Origin: Aquimarina sp. MAR_2010_214
GTDB lineage: Bacteria; Bacteroidota; Bacteroidia; Flavobacteriales; Flavobacteriaceae
Direction of reading: 5' to 3'
NCBI RefSeq assembly: GCF_002846555.1
Contig: NZ_PJMS01000001.1
Coordinates: 2,356,001 to 2,420,000, forward strand
DNA: 64,000 nt
The notes below the pieces were generated by a model, which saw only the letters and a list, made by a program, of their open reading frames with translations, had not been told where the DNA came from and ran no database searches. Positions 46,816 to 54,803 of the stretch are shown piece by piece; the first letter of the stretch is position 1; each line of letters begins with the position of its first letter. The position numbers and the translations under genes are program-made.

Positions 46816-47364
46816 ATGAAAAGGAAAGAGTTACACCCAGAAATATTTCTCATTGAAAATTTTCTCTCTAAAGAAGGGTGTGATCAATTTATTGAAAAAG
46901 GAGAACAGATTTCATTTGAAGAAGCAAAAGTTAATATTGATGGCAAGCAGATAATGGTAAAGGGGATTCGAAATAACCAACGTATTTTGTTTAAGGATGA
47001 AATACTTGGGGAAAAAATATGGTCAGAAATAGAACCCTTTGTGGTTGAAACTTTTGGGAATTACAGAGCAATTGGTCTCAATGAAATGTTTAGGATATAC
47101 AAATATGGCGAAGGACAACGCTTTAAAATGCATAGGGATGGAAGTTATGAACGAAATGAAAATGAATGCAGTTTCTTTTCATTTTTGATATATCTTAACG
47201 ATGATTTCGAAGGAGGAGAAACTTATTTTGAAGAAGGGATTACGGTTAATCCAAAACTAGGTGATGCTTTGGTATTTCATCATCCGTTACGTCATGAAGG
47301 TAAGCCTATTATTAGCGGAACTAAATATGTCTTAAGAACAGATATAATGTATAGATTACTATAA
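46816..47364 (+). CDS. 2OG-Fe(II) dioxygenase (prolyl-4-hydroxylase-like)
   Basis: A 182-residue enzyme with iron ligands H-x-D in FKMHRDGSYER and His in LRHEGKP, and the 2-oxoglutarate-binding Arg in KYVLRTDIMYR. It hydroxylates a protein or nucleic-acid substrate using O2 and 2-oxoglutarate. It sits between kptA and a phosphatase in the ADP-ribose block, so a repair or modification role is possible. Confidence 0.85.
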   Translation: MKRKELHPEIFLIENFLSKEGCDQFIEKGEQISFEEAKVNIDGKQIMVKGIRNNQRILFKDEILGEKIWSEIEPFVVETFGNYRAIGLNEMFRIYKYGEGQRFKMHRDGSYERNENECSFFSFLIYLNDDFEGGETYFEEGITVNPKLGDALVFHHPLRHEGKPIISGTKYVLRTDIMYRLL

Positions 47365-47450
47365 AAGGACATAGTAAAAGTTGATAGAAGAGAAACATAC
47401 ATTAGAATGTAAATAAAAAAAGGGATTAAAAAATTGATAAAAATTGCAAA

Positions 47451-48179
47451 ATGAGGACCCTAGTAATTGGAGATATACATGGTGGATACAGAGCTTTGCT
47501 TCAGGTTTTAGAACGAGCAAATGTAACTTCAGAAGATACCTTGATTTTTTTGGGAGACTATGTAGATGGTTGGAGCGAATCGGCTGCAGTAATACAAGAA
47601 CTTATAAATCTTTCTAGGTCTAATACATGTGTTTTTATACGAGGAAATCACGACCTGTGGTGTGGATTATGGCTAGAAAAAGGAGCAACCAACCCTACGT
47701 GGTTAGAGCACGGAGGAAAAGAAACAATCAATAGTTATATTCAGTCAGGATTGCTTACCAAAAAAACTCATAAAGCGTTTTTTAATACACTACAAGATTA
47801 CTATCTGGATGAAGAAAGTAGGCTTTTTGTGCATGCGGGGTTTACATCTATGCACGGAGTCGGTAATGAGGAGTATGATTCTAATTATTATTGGGATCGA
47901 ACGTTATGGGAATCGGCTATGCTAGCCGATGAAGTGGGAGAGGTAGCTTTGAGAGATGACCCTCCGCAACGATTTAGTCATTATTCAGAGATTTATATCG
48001 GGCATACCCCTACTATTGTATATGGTAAGGATACTCCTATAAAAGCCTATAACCTCTGGAATATGGATACAGGAGCAGGCTTCAAAGGAAAATTAACCAT
48101 TCTGGATATCGATACCAAAGAGTTTTGGCAAAGTGACCCACTTCCGTCCTTATATCCTAATGAACAAGGAAGAAATTGA
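47451..48179 (+). CDS. PPP-family metallophosphatase
   Basis: A 242-residue calcineurin-like phosphatase with GDIHGG (7-12), GDYVDGW (about 38-44), RGNHDLW and later HAGFTSMHG and YIGHTPT, giving the complete two-metal site. It resembles bacterial serine/threonine protein phosphatases and Ap4A hydrolases. Co-location with KptA and macrodomain genes suggests a nucleotide or ADP-ribose-phosphate substrate; this is not shown by the sequence. Confidence 0.88.
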   Translation: MRTLVIGDIHGGYRALLQVLERANVTSEDTLIFLGDYVDGWSESAAVIQELINLSRSNTCVFIRGNHDLWCGLWLEKGATNPTWLEHGGKETINSYIQSGLLTKKTHKAFFNTLQDYYLDEESRLFVHAGFTSMHGVGNEEYDSNYYWDRTLWESAMLADEVGEVALRDDPPQRFSHYSEIYIGHTPTIVYGKDTPIKAYNLWNMDTGAGFKGKLTILDIDTKEFWQSDPLPSLYPNEQGRN

Positions 48180-48291
48180 TACCATTTGTTTCATATCACT
48201 ATAAACAGGGTAGTAATTAGATTTGATATTCTTGATTTTTGTCTTCCCATAATAAGCTAATTAGCAGATATTTTGAGTAAGTAGAATAGAA

Positions 48292-48319
48292 AAACCGTAA
48301 ATAGCTTTGGAGATAATTA
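48292..48319 (+). repeat. 28-bp element, copy upstream of nadV
   Basis: Begins AAACCGTAAATA and ends ATAATTA; 25 of 28 bases match 22361-22388. It includes the -33 region of the nadV promoter, so it may be a binding site. Confidence 0.5.
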
Positions 48320-48353
48320 AAAATAATTTATATTTGCGTATAAATAACGCAAA
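48307..48353 (+). promoter_or_regulatory. nadV promoter with perfect NrtR-type operator
   Basis: TTG at 48307, 19-base spacer, TATATTTG at 48329-48336. The dyad TTTGCGT-N7-ACGCAAA at 48333-48353 is perfect (7-bp arms) and covers the end of the -7 box and the start point, ideal for repression. Confidence 0.75.
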
Positions 48354-48364
48354 ATAGAATAAAG

Positions 48365-48532
48365 ATGAATCCATTACTATTAACAGACGGTTATAAATTA
48401 GGGCATAAAGAGCAATATCCAAACGGAACTACTTTTGTGTATTCTAACTGGACACCTAGGAAAAGTAGAATAGAAGGAATTGATAATGTAGTGTTTTTTG
48501 GGTTGCAGTATTTTATTAAAGAATATGGCTAA
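48365..48532 (+). pseudogene. nadV: nadV, N-terminal fragment
   Basis: The first 54 codons of nicotinamide phosphoribosyltransferase (MNPLLLTDGYKLGHKEQYP, then WTPRKSR) are intact and well expressed by the look of the promoter. The frame then enters the insertion sequence and stops after one IS-derived codon (GGC TAA). The product would be a 55-residue non-functional peptide. Confidence 0.9.
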
Positions 48533-49579
48533 GTTCTAATTAGAATATGTTTTATCTTTACTTTATAAAAACGGAGAAATGATACCAGAAGATTTTAGAG
48601 ATTTTTTCATTAGTTCATCGGCTTTGGTTCAATCAGAAATTGTTTCCACATTATTGGAGATCTCTACTGAGGGTTCAGCCCTGATTGATAGCAATCAGAG
48701 TAAAGCCATAAGCTGTCCTCATTGTAAGTGCAATAAAATTAAGGCTAATGGTAAGCTCAAAGGAGTACAGCGCTATGTTTGTAATACTTGTCATAAAAAC
48801 TTTAGTGAAACTACCGGTAAGTTCTGGTACAACCTCAAGAAGAAAGACAAAGTTAATCGTTATTTATTCTGTTTACTCTCTGGATATAGTATTCGCAAGA
48901 GTGCCAAAGAAACAGGGATTTCTATTCAGACTTCTTTTGATTGGAGGCACAAATTACTTGTCTCCTTTGGGAGCGTAAGTGTGGATGAATTCCAAGGAAT
49001 CCTAGAGAGTGATGATCTTTTCTTTGCTTACTCTGAAAAAGGGAATCGAAATTTGGATCGTCCTGCTAGAAAACGTGGCGCAAAGGCAAGTAAAGCTGGT
49101 CTCAGTAATGAAAAAGTAGCTGTGATAGCCAGTTGTGACCGATCAGGGAACAAAGATTTCAAAGTAGCTACCAGAGGTCGCATTAGTAAAAGTGACTTGG
49201 AGACTATATTACAAGGGAAGTTGGCTAAAGTAGAAACCCTTTGTAGCGACAGTCACAGAAGCTATACTGCATTTGCAAAAGACAAGAAGGTAGCACACAA
49301 AAAATTTAATGCTTCGAAGGGTCAAAGAGCTGTTGACAAAATATATCACGTACAAAATGTGAATAATATGGATATGCGTCTAAGGAAATTTATGGAGCCC
49401 TTCAATGGAGTGGCAACAAAATACCTTCAGAATTATCTGAATTGGTTTTTAGTCTTAGAAAAAATAAAAAATTCAACCAGTAAAATGGCAACCGTAGCAG
49501 CTATAGCCTTTGCTTCCAATACTGCCTGGATGGAATTTAAAAACATAGTAGTAAATAATATGCTTTTTAGAACTTAGCC
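48527..49579 (+). mobile_element. IS1595-family insertion sequence in nadV
   Basis: 1053 bp, bounded by 17-bp inverted repeats, GGCTAAGTTCTAATTAG at the left and GGCTAAGTTCTAAAAAG (as read from the right end), 15 of 17 matching. It is flanked by an 8-bp direct target duplication AAGAATAT (48519-48526 and 49580-49587), the length typical for IS1595. It carries one transposase gene whose stop codon lies in the right repeat. The element looks complete and recently inserted, since the ends and target copies are exact. Confidence 0.95.
48579..49577 (+). CDS. IS1595-type transposase
   Basis: A 332-residue transposase: N-terminal zinc ribbon CPHCKCNKIKANGK ... YVCNTCHKNFSETTG, a helix-turn-helix (SGYSIRKSAKETGISIQTSFDWRHKLL), and an ISXO2-like DDE domain with Asp in ILESDDLFF and in CSDSHRSYTAF, followed by VNNMDMRLRKFMEPFNGVATKYLQNYLNWF. 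It has no frameshift and may be active. Confidence 0.93.
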   Translation: MIPEDFRDFFISSSALVQSEIVSTLLEISTEGSALIDSNQSKAISCPHCKCNKIKANGKLKGVQRYVCNTCHKNFSETTGKFWYNLKKKDKVNRYLFCLLSGYSIRKSAKETGISIQTSFDWRHKLLVSFGSVSVDEFQGILESDDLFFAYSEKGNRNLDRPARKRGAKASKAGLSNEKVAVIASCDRSGNKDFKVATRGRISKSDLETILQGKLAKVETLCSDSHRSYTAFAKDKKVAHKKFNASKGQRAVDKIYHVQNVNNMDMRLRKFMEPFNGVATKYLQNYLNWFLVLEKIKNSTSKMATVAAIAFASNTAWMEFKNIVVNNMLFRT

Positions 49580-49587
49580 AAGAATAT

Positions 49588-50877
49588 TTAATTAAACAAT
49601 TCAACGAACAGTTTTTCAATCTTCCCAAAGAAGAAGTGACTGCAGAATATAAAAAATATGTAGATCATTATCTGGGTATAAATTATGATATTTCACATAT
49701 CGAAGAATTACACGATTTAGGATATTTACCTATTAAAATTAAAGCCTTACCTGAAGGGACAGAAGTCCCTATTAGAGTACCAATGTTTACAGTAATGAAT
49801 ACCAAACCAGAATTTTTCTGGCTTACCAATTACCTAGAAACTTTATTGTCTAATATTATTTGGCAACCTTGTACTTCTGCTACTATTGCAAAACAATATC
49901 AAACCATTTTATCCTCTTTTGCAATAGAAACAGATTGTGATAATATAGAGTTTATTACCTGGCAGGGTCACGATTTCTCGATGAGAGGAATGTCGGGTAC
50001 AGAATCTTCAATTCTTAGTGGTATGGGACATGCACTATCATTTTCTGGAAGCGATACATTACCTGTGGCAAAAGCTTTTGAAACATATTATGATGCAGAT
50101 GTTACCAAAGAATTAGTTATCGGTAGTGTTAATGCTACAGAGCATAGTGTGATGTGTGCAGGAAGTAAAGATGATGAAATAGGAACTTTTAGAAGACTAC
50201 TAGAAACATATCCAACAGGAATATTATCGGTAGTATCTGATACCTGGGATCTATGGAAGGTATTAACAGAATATTTGCCTAAACTAAAAAATGAAATTTT
50301 AGAAAGAGAAGGTAAGCTTGTTATCAGACCAGATTCTGGTGATCCGGTAGATATTATTTGTGGTTGTGATCATGAGGACCCAATAGTTGCTAAAGGAGTT
50401 ATAGAATTGCTTTGGGATGAATTTGGAGGAACCATAAATGATCAGGGATACAAAGTGTTGAATCCAAAAATCGGAGCTATCTATGGGGATAGTATTACAA
50501 TCGAAAGAGCAACTCAGATTTGTGAAAAATTAAAAGCTAAAGGCTTTGCTTCTACTAATGTGGTTCTGGGAATAGGAAGTTTTACATATCAATATAATAC
50601 CCGGGACACTTTCGGATTTGCAATGAAAGCTACTTATGTAGAAGTGCAAGGTGAAGGAAGAGAAATATTTAAAGACCCGGTTACAGATGATGGGACTAAA
50701 AAATCTGCAAAAGGACGTATTCAATTATATAAAGAACAAGGAGAAATAGTATATAAAGACCAAGTTTCTGAACAAGAAGAAAATCAAGGACTATTAAAAA
50801 CTGTTTTTAAAGATGGAGAATTATTAATAGAGGATGACTTGTCTACTATTCGTAAAAGAATTGCTCAAATAAATTAA
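49588..50877 (+). pseudogene. nadV: nadV (nicotinamide phosphoribosyltransferase), C-terminal fragment
   Basis: Resumes the nadV frame exactly after the target duplication; joined to the N-terminal part it gives 483 residues, the normal NAMPT length. A GTG at 49636 could start a 413-residue piece with SVNATEHSVMCAGSKDDEIGTF and IRPDSGDPVDIICG, keeping most of the active site but lacking the first 70 residues that complete the dimer and substrate pocket. The coding quality is unspoiled, consistent with a young insertion. It may be translated but is probably inactive. Confidence 0.9.
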
Positions 50878-50897
50878 GTTTTTCTCTTAAAATTCAT

Positions 50898-50932
50898 AAA
50901 ACTCCTTAAAATTAAGCTTTTAAGGAGTTTTT
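50898..50932 (+). terminator. Terminator after nadV
   Basis: Stem AAAACTCCTTAAAA with its complement, 6-base loop, T run. Confidence 0.88.
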
Positions 50933-51005
50933 GATACAATAATGTTAGGGATTTGAGTGTTTTACGACATAAGTAGATAAACTAACATCATAAAACATAA
51001 TCATC

Positions 51006-51674
51006 ATGAGTGCAATCTGGTTTTTTGAGGATTCAGATCTCTTTAAAATATTATGTCCTCATAAGTTCAAAAGGTATAAAAAAGACCACGATTTTGATGC
51101 TTACCGAAAGAACGACTATATTTATTTTGAAGAAGATTCTGCAAACAAAGTATATCTTATAGAAAAAGGGAAAGTGAAAATCGGATACTATGCAGAAGAC
51201 GGATATGAGGTCATAAAAGCTATTCTTACTCGAGGAGAGATTTTTGGAGAAAAAGCAATTCTTGGAGAAAACAAAAGAACAGAGTTTGCGCAATCTGTCG
51301 ATAACACAACTTCTATTTGTCCTATCGGTGTAGAAACCATGCACGGACTCATGCGCGAAAATCAATCTTTTAGCCTTAGAATTTATAAATTTATAGGTAT
51401 GCGATTTAAACGCTTAGAAAGAAGATTACAATTACTTCTCTTTAAAGATACCAAAACAAGATTATTAGAGTTCTTAAATGAGCTTAAAGAAGATTATGGG
51501 CACTGCTGCCCGAATACAGGAGATATGGTAATAGAACATCCCTATACCCAAAAAGACATAGCTCATCTTATCGGTACATCGAGACCTACCTTAAACATTA
51601 TTCTAAACGAATTAAAGGAATCTAATGTTATAGACTTTAATAGAAAAGAGATTCGGTTAAAAAATGTTGCTTAA
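51006..51674 (+). CDS. Crp/Fnr-family transcription regulator
   Basis: A 222-residue regulator: cyclic-nucleotide-binding-like beta roll (about 30-130; KVYLIEKGKVKIGYYAEDGYEVIKAIL, LTRGEIFGEKAILGE), dimer helix and a winged HTH (YTQKDIAHLIGTSRPTLNIILNELKE). It has no Fnr-type Cys cluster at the N-terminus, and the cAMP-contacting Arg/Ser pair is not obvious, so the effector is unknown. The only candidate target nearby is the lipoprotein gene 72 bases downstream. Confidence 0.85.
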   Translation: MSAIWFFEDSDLFKILCPHKFKRYKKDHDFDAYRKNDYIYFEEDSANKVYLIEKGKVKIGYYAEDGYEVIKAILTRGEIFGEKAILGENKRTEFAQSVDNTTSICPIGVETMHGLMRENQSFSLRIYKFIGMRFKRLERRLQLLLFKDTKTRLLEFLNELKEDYGHCCPNTGDMVIEHPYTQKDIAHLIGTSRPTLNIILNELKESNVIDFNRKEIRLKNVA

Positions 51675-51746
51675 TGTTAGGTGGCTAACATTTTAAAAAC
51701 TTCAATGTCAATAATTTTATGATCTAGTAATCATAAAAAAAAAGCA

Positions 51747-52655
51747 ATGTTTAAAAAAGCAATTATAGGTACTTTGATTTTCGGATGTATTTTCTCTTCC
51801 TGTAACAGTGATGATGATTCTGGAAATGTACCTACAGAATCGAATGTAACACTTAACCTTAGTGGATTAGAAGACTTAGGAAACGGTTATCTTTATGAAG
51901 GATGGATTATCGTTAATGGAGCTCCGGTTTCTACAGGAACATTTTCTGTAAATAGTACCGGAGAATTATCTAGTACTTCTTTCAAGGTAAATACAGAATC
52001 ACTTAAGGCAGCAGCAGCATTTGTACTAACAATAGAGCCTAATCCAGATCCAAACCCGGCACCATCAGATACAAAATTACTAAAAGGTGATTTTGGAACT
52101 GGTAATACAGCAACAGTAGGATTAGGACCTGTAGGAGAAGGAGATTTTTCAGCCTCAGCAGGAGGATTCTTCTTAAGAACACCAACAGATGAGGCTTCAG
52201 GAACCGCTAATAATGGTAATGATCAATTTGGAGTATGGTTTGGTACCCCAGGAATGCCTCCGGCAGCAAATTTAACTTTACCAGTTCTAGGAGCAGGATG
52301 GAAATATGAAGGATGGGTAGTAGCAAATGGAGTACCAATTTCTACAGGAACATTCACGATGAATAATACTGCAGATGATAATGTTGGAAACCTTAATGGG
52401 TTTAGTGAAACCGCTTCTAATGGGCCGCAATTACCAGGAGAAGATTTTTTTAGAAATGCTCCAGACGGAGTAACATTTCCATTAGACGTTAGAGGAAAAA
52501 CAGTAGTGATTTCAGTAGAACCATTTCCAGATAATTCAGCAGCGCCATTTTTGTTAAAACCTTTAGTTGGTACTGCAGGTACAGATACTGCACCTACTAG
52601 TTATACCTTTGGGCTTAATAGCGCTTCATTTCCTACGGGAAATGTAACAAGATAA
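51747..52655 (+). CDS. Lipoprotein with duplicated anti-sigma-K-like domain
   Basis: A 302-residue lipoprotein (lipobox IFSSC, acceptor Cys19) followed by an Asp/Ser-rich linker and two related beta domains (LNLSGLEDLGNGYLYEGWIIVNGAPVSTGTF and LTLPVLGAGWKYEGWVVANGVPISTGTF), the GW-x-V-x-x-G-x-P-x-S-x-G-x-F pattern of the C-terminal domain of anti-sigma factor K. No sigma-binding part exists, so it is a surface or periplasmic binding protein of unknown ligand. Confidence 0.7.
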   Translation: MFKKAIIGTLIFGCIFSSCNSDDDSGNVPTESNVTLNLSGLEDLGNGYLYEGWIIVNGAPVSTGTFSVNSTGELSSTSFKVNTESLKAAAAFVLTIEPNPDPNPAPSDTKLLKGDFGTGNTATVGLGPVGEGDFSASAGGFFLRTPTDEASGTANNGNDQFGVWFGTPGMPPAANLTLPVLGAGWKYEGWVVANGVPISTGTFTMNNTADDNVGNLNGFSETASNGPQLPGEDFFRNAPDGVTFPLDVRGKTVVISVEPFPDNSAAPFLLKPLVGTAGTDTAPTSYTFGLNSASFPTGNVTR

Positions 52656-52683
52656 TAGTTCATTGTTATTTTTTGTTAGTTTT

Positions 52684-52713
52684 AAAGCGCAATCCTTTGA
52701 TTGCGCTTTGTTA
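52684..52713 (+). terminator. Terminator after the lipoprotein gene
   Basis: 10-bp stem AAAGCGCAAT with its complement, 6-base loop; modest T run. Confidence 0.75.
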
Positions 52714-52893
52714 ATTTAAAAAAAAATGTACTCCAAGAATTAAGTCTACATCTATCTTAGATATAGTGCCATTTATTTATATAACTTTGTAAGGTGTCTC
52801 AGGATTTTGTTACTAACCAAAATATCTGTGGCTATAGACAAAAAATCAAATGAGTTCATGATTTGAGCTCTAAAAAACAAAAGATTTAGATAG

Positions 52894-53454
52894 ATGAAGT
52901 TTAATAAAAAGAACATCTCCAATGTGATTTTTGCAATCATATTGATATTATTTTTTATTCCTAATACCAGAGGAATGATGCAAATATTTTTAACCAGAAT
53001 TTTCTCTTTCAGCCCGGGAATAGTAAAAGTAGAAGAAAGAGCACAAGTAGCATCATATGATTGGAAATTACATGGAGTAAACACAGCGTCTACTAATTTA
53101 AATATAGCAAAAGATAAAGTCGTTTTAATAAATTATTGGGCTACATGGTGTCCTCCTTGCATAGCAGAAATGCCTTCATTACAAAAATTATATAATGATT
53201 ATAAAGATGAAGTAGTATTTCTTTTTGTAACTACAGATGATGATCCAGAATTGAATAAGTTTATGAAGAACAAAAACTATAGTTATCCTATCTATAGATC
53301 ATTATCAGAGCACCCAAAACCTTTTGTGAGTAAAACGATACCAGCAACGTATCTGTTAGATAAAAAAGGAAACATTATTATTGATAAAGTAGGTGCAGCG
53401 GATTGGAATAGCACCAAAGTAAGAGAAACTATAGATAATCTATTAGCCGAATAG
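52894..53454 (+). CDS. TlpA-like membrane-anchored thioredoxin
   Basis: A 186-residue protein with one N-terminal membrane helix (about 9-24) and a periplasmic thioredoxin fold with NYWATWCPPCIAEMPSLQKLY (redox CPPC) and cis-Pro in KTIPATYLLD. It reduces disulfides in exported proteins, for example in cytochrome c maturation. It converges with the carotenoid operon: the stop codons are three bases apart. Confidence 0.87.
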   Translation: MKFNKKNISNVIFAIILILFFIPNTRGMMQIFLTRIFSFSPGIVKVEERAQVASYDWKLHGVNTASTNLNIAKDKVVLINYWATWCPPCIAEMPSLQKLYNDYKDEVVFLFVTTDDDPELNKFMKNKNYSYPIYRSLSEHPKPFVSKTIPATYLLDKKGNIIIDKVGAADWNSTKVRETIDNLLAE

Positions 53455-53457
53455 AAT

Positions 53458-53925
53458 CTATTTTTTAAAATATTTAAAAGGAACCACCAACATACCAAAG
53501 CATTCTCCTTTTTCCTTTTTTATATTTTTATGATGCATTTTATGAGCTCTTCTTACCCCTTTTGCGTACCAATTGCTCGTAGTTCTAAATAATTTAAAAC
53601 GCTGATGTATAAAAATATCATGTACTACAAAATAGGCAATACCATACGCTAGAATACCCAGACCTATTGCTCTTCCGACCCAAAATGTCTGAGTGTCATG
53701 AAATATAATACAGGACATACTTACTATAGCATAGAATACAAAGAATAAATCATTACGTTCCCACCAACTATCGTGATCTTTATGGTGATGATCTCTGTGT
53801 AATGACCATAAAAAACCATGCATTACATATTTGTGAGTGAACCATGCCATAAACTCCATAATAGAGAAGGCGGTAAAAAAAACTAATATTTGGACAAAAA
53901 CTTTCACAACATTGGTTTTATACAA
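53458..53925 (-). CDS. crtZ: Beta-carotene hydroxylase CrtZ
   Basis: A 155-residue di-iron membrane hydroxylase: four helices and His clusters MAWFTHKYVMHG, LHRDHHHKDH and the later VHDIFIHQRF and RRAHKMHHKN, as in the fatty-acid hydroxylase/CrtZ family. It hydroxylates beta-ionone rings to give zeaxanthin-type pigments. It is the last gene of the operon carH-crtI-crtB-crtZ, 8 bases after crtB. No lycopene cyclase is in the window. Confidence 0.88.
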   Translation of the reverse strand: MYKTNVVKVFVQILVFFTAFSIMEFMAWFTHKYVMHGFLWSLHRDHHHKDHDSWWERNDLFFVFYAIVSMSCIIFHDTQTFWVGRAIGLGILAYGIAYFVVHDIFIHQRFKLFRTTSNWYAKGVRRAHKMHHKNIKKEKGECFGMLVVPFKYFKK

Positions 53926-53933
53926 AAATACGG

Positions 53934-54773
53934 TTAAATTAAGTTTAATCGATAGTCAAAATAGGATTTTGCTAATAATCCAAATTTTTGATAATTCGAT
54001 ACTCGTATACGTGTGTTTTTTATTTCTAAAGATGGAGTTTTTTTTAGTTTATTTAATAATTTTTTATAATAAATAAATGCGGTATATACCCCAAATTTCG
54101 CTTCAACAGGAAGTTTTAAGATACCTTGTAAAGCTTTATCAAAATCTTCTTCTATTTCCTTAATAATTTTAAGTTTAGATTCTTCATCGAGTTCATTTAA
54201 ATTTAAATTCGGAAAATAGGTTCTATTAAGGTCTTCAAAATCAGATTTTAAATCCCGTAAGAAATTAACCTTCTGAAAAGCAGAACCCAAATGCATTGCA
54301 CTTTGCTTTAAATTAGCATATTTTTCAGCATCTCCATTCACAAAAACCTTCAAACACATTAATCCGACTACATCTGCCGATCCATAAATATAATCTTTGT
54401 ATTCCTCATCTGTTAGATAGTTGGTTTTATGTAAATCTAATCGCATACTTTTCATAAATGCTTCATATAGCTCTGGATTTATATTGTATTGATGAACCGT
54501 CTTTTGAAAAGAATTAAGGATAGGATTTAAGCTAATCTTATTTTTGATTGCTTTGTACATTTCTTCTTCAAAATCATTAAATAATTTTTCTTTATCATAC
54601 TCATGAAATGTATCTACAATTTCATCTGCAAATCTTACAAAGCCATAAATATTGTAAATATCCTGTCGTATAGAATCTGATAACATTTTTGAAGCAAGCG
54701 AAAATGATGTACTGTAGGAATTCGTAACAATTTTGCTACAACTTTGCGATACAGTATCAAAAATAGACTTCAT
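53934..54773 (-). CDS. crtB: Phytoene synthase CrtB
   Basis: A 279-residue trans-isoprenyl synthase joining two geranylgeranyl diphosphates to phytoene. The two Asp-rich motifs are VRFADEIVDTFHEYD (about 47-61) and QKVNFLRDLKSDFEDLNRTYFP (about 163-185), with YCYGV-type region ADVVGLMCLKVF. Length is standard. It lies 30 bases after crtI on the same strand. Confidence 0.93.
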   Translation of the reverse strand: MKSIFDTVSQSCSKIVTNSYSTSFSLASKMLSDSIRQDIYNIYGFVRFADEIVDTFHEYDKEKLFNDFEEEMYKAIKNKISLNPILNSFQKTVHQYNINPELYEAFMKSMRLDLHKTNYLTDEEYKDYIYGSADVVGLMCLKVFVNGDAEKYANLKQSAMHLGSAFQKVNFLRDLKSDFEDLNRTYFPNLNLNELDEESKLKIIKEIEEDFDKALQGILKLPVEAKFGVYTAFIYYKKLLNKLKKTPSLEIKNTRIRVSNYQKFGLLAKSYFDYRLNLI

Positions 54774-54803
54774 AAGATAGGATTTAAGGTTTAATTGAGT
54801 TTG

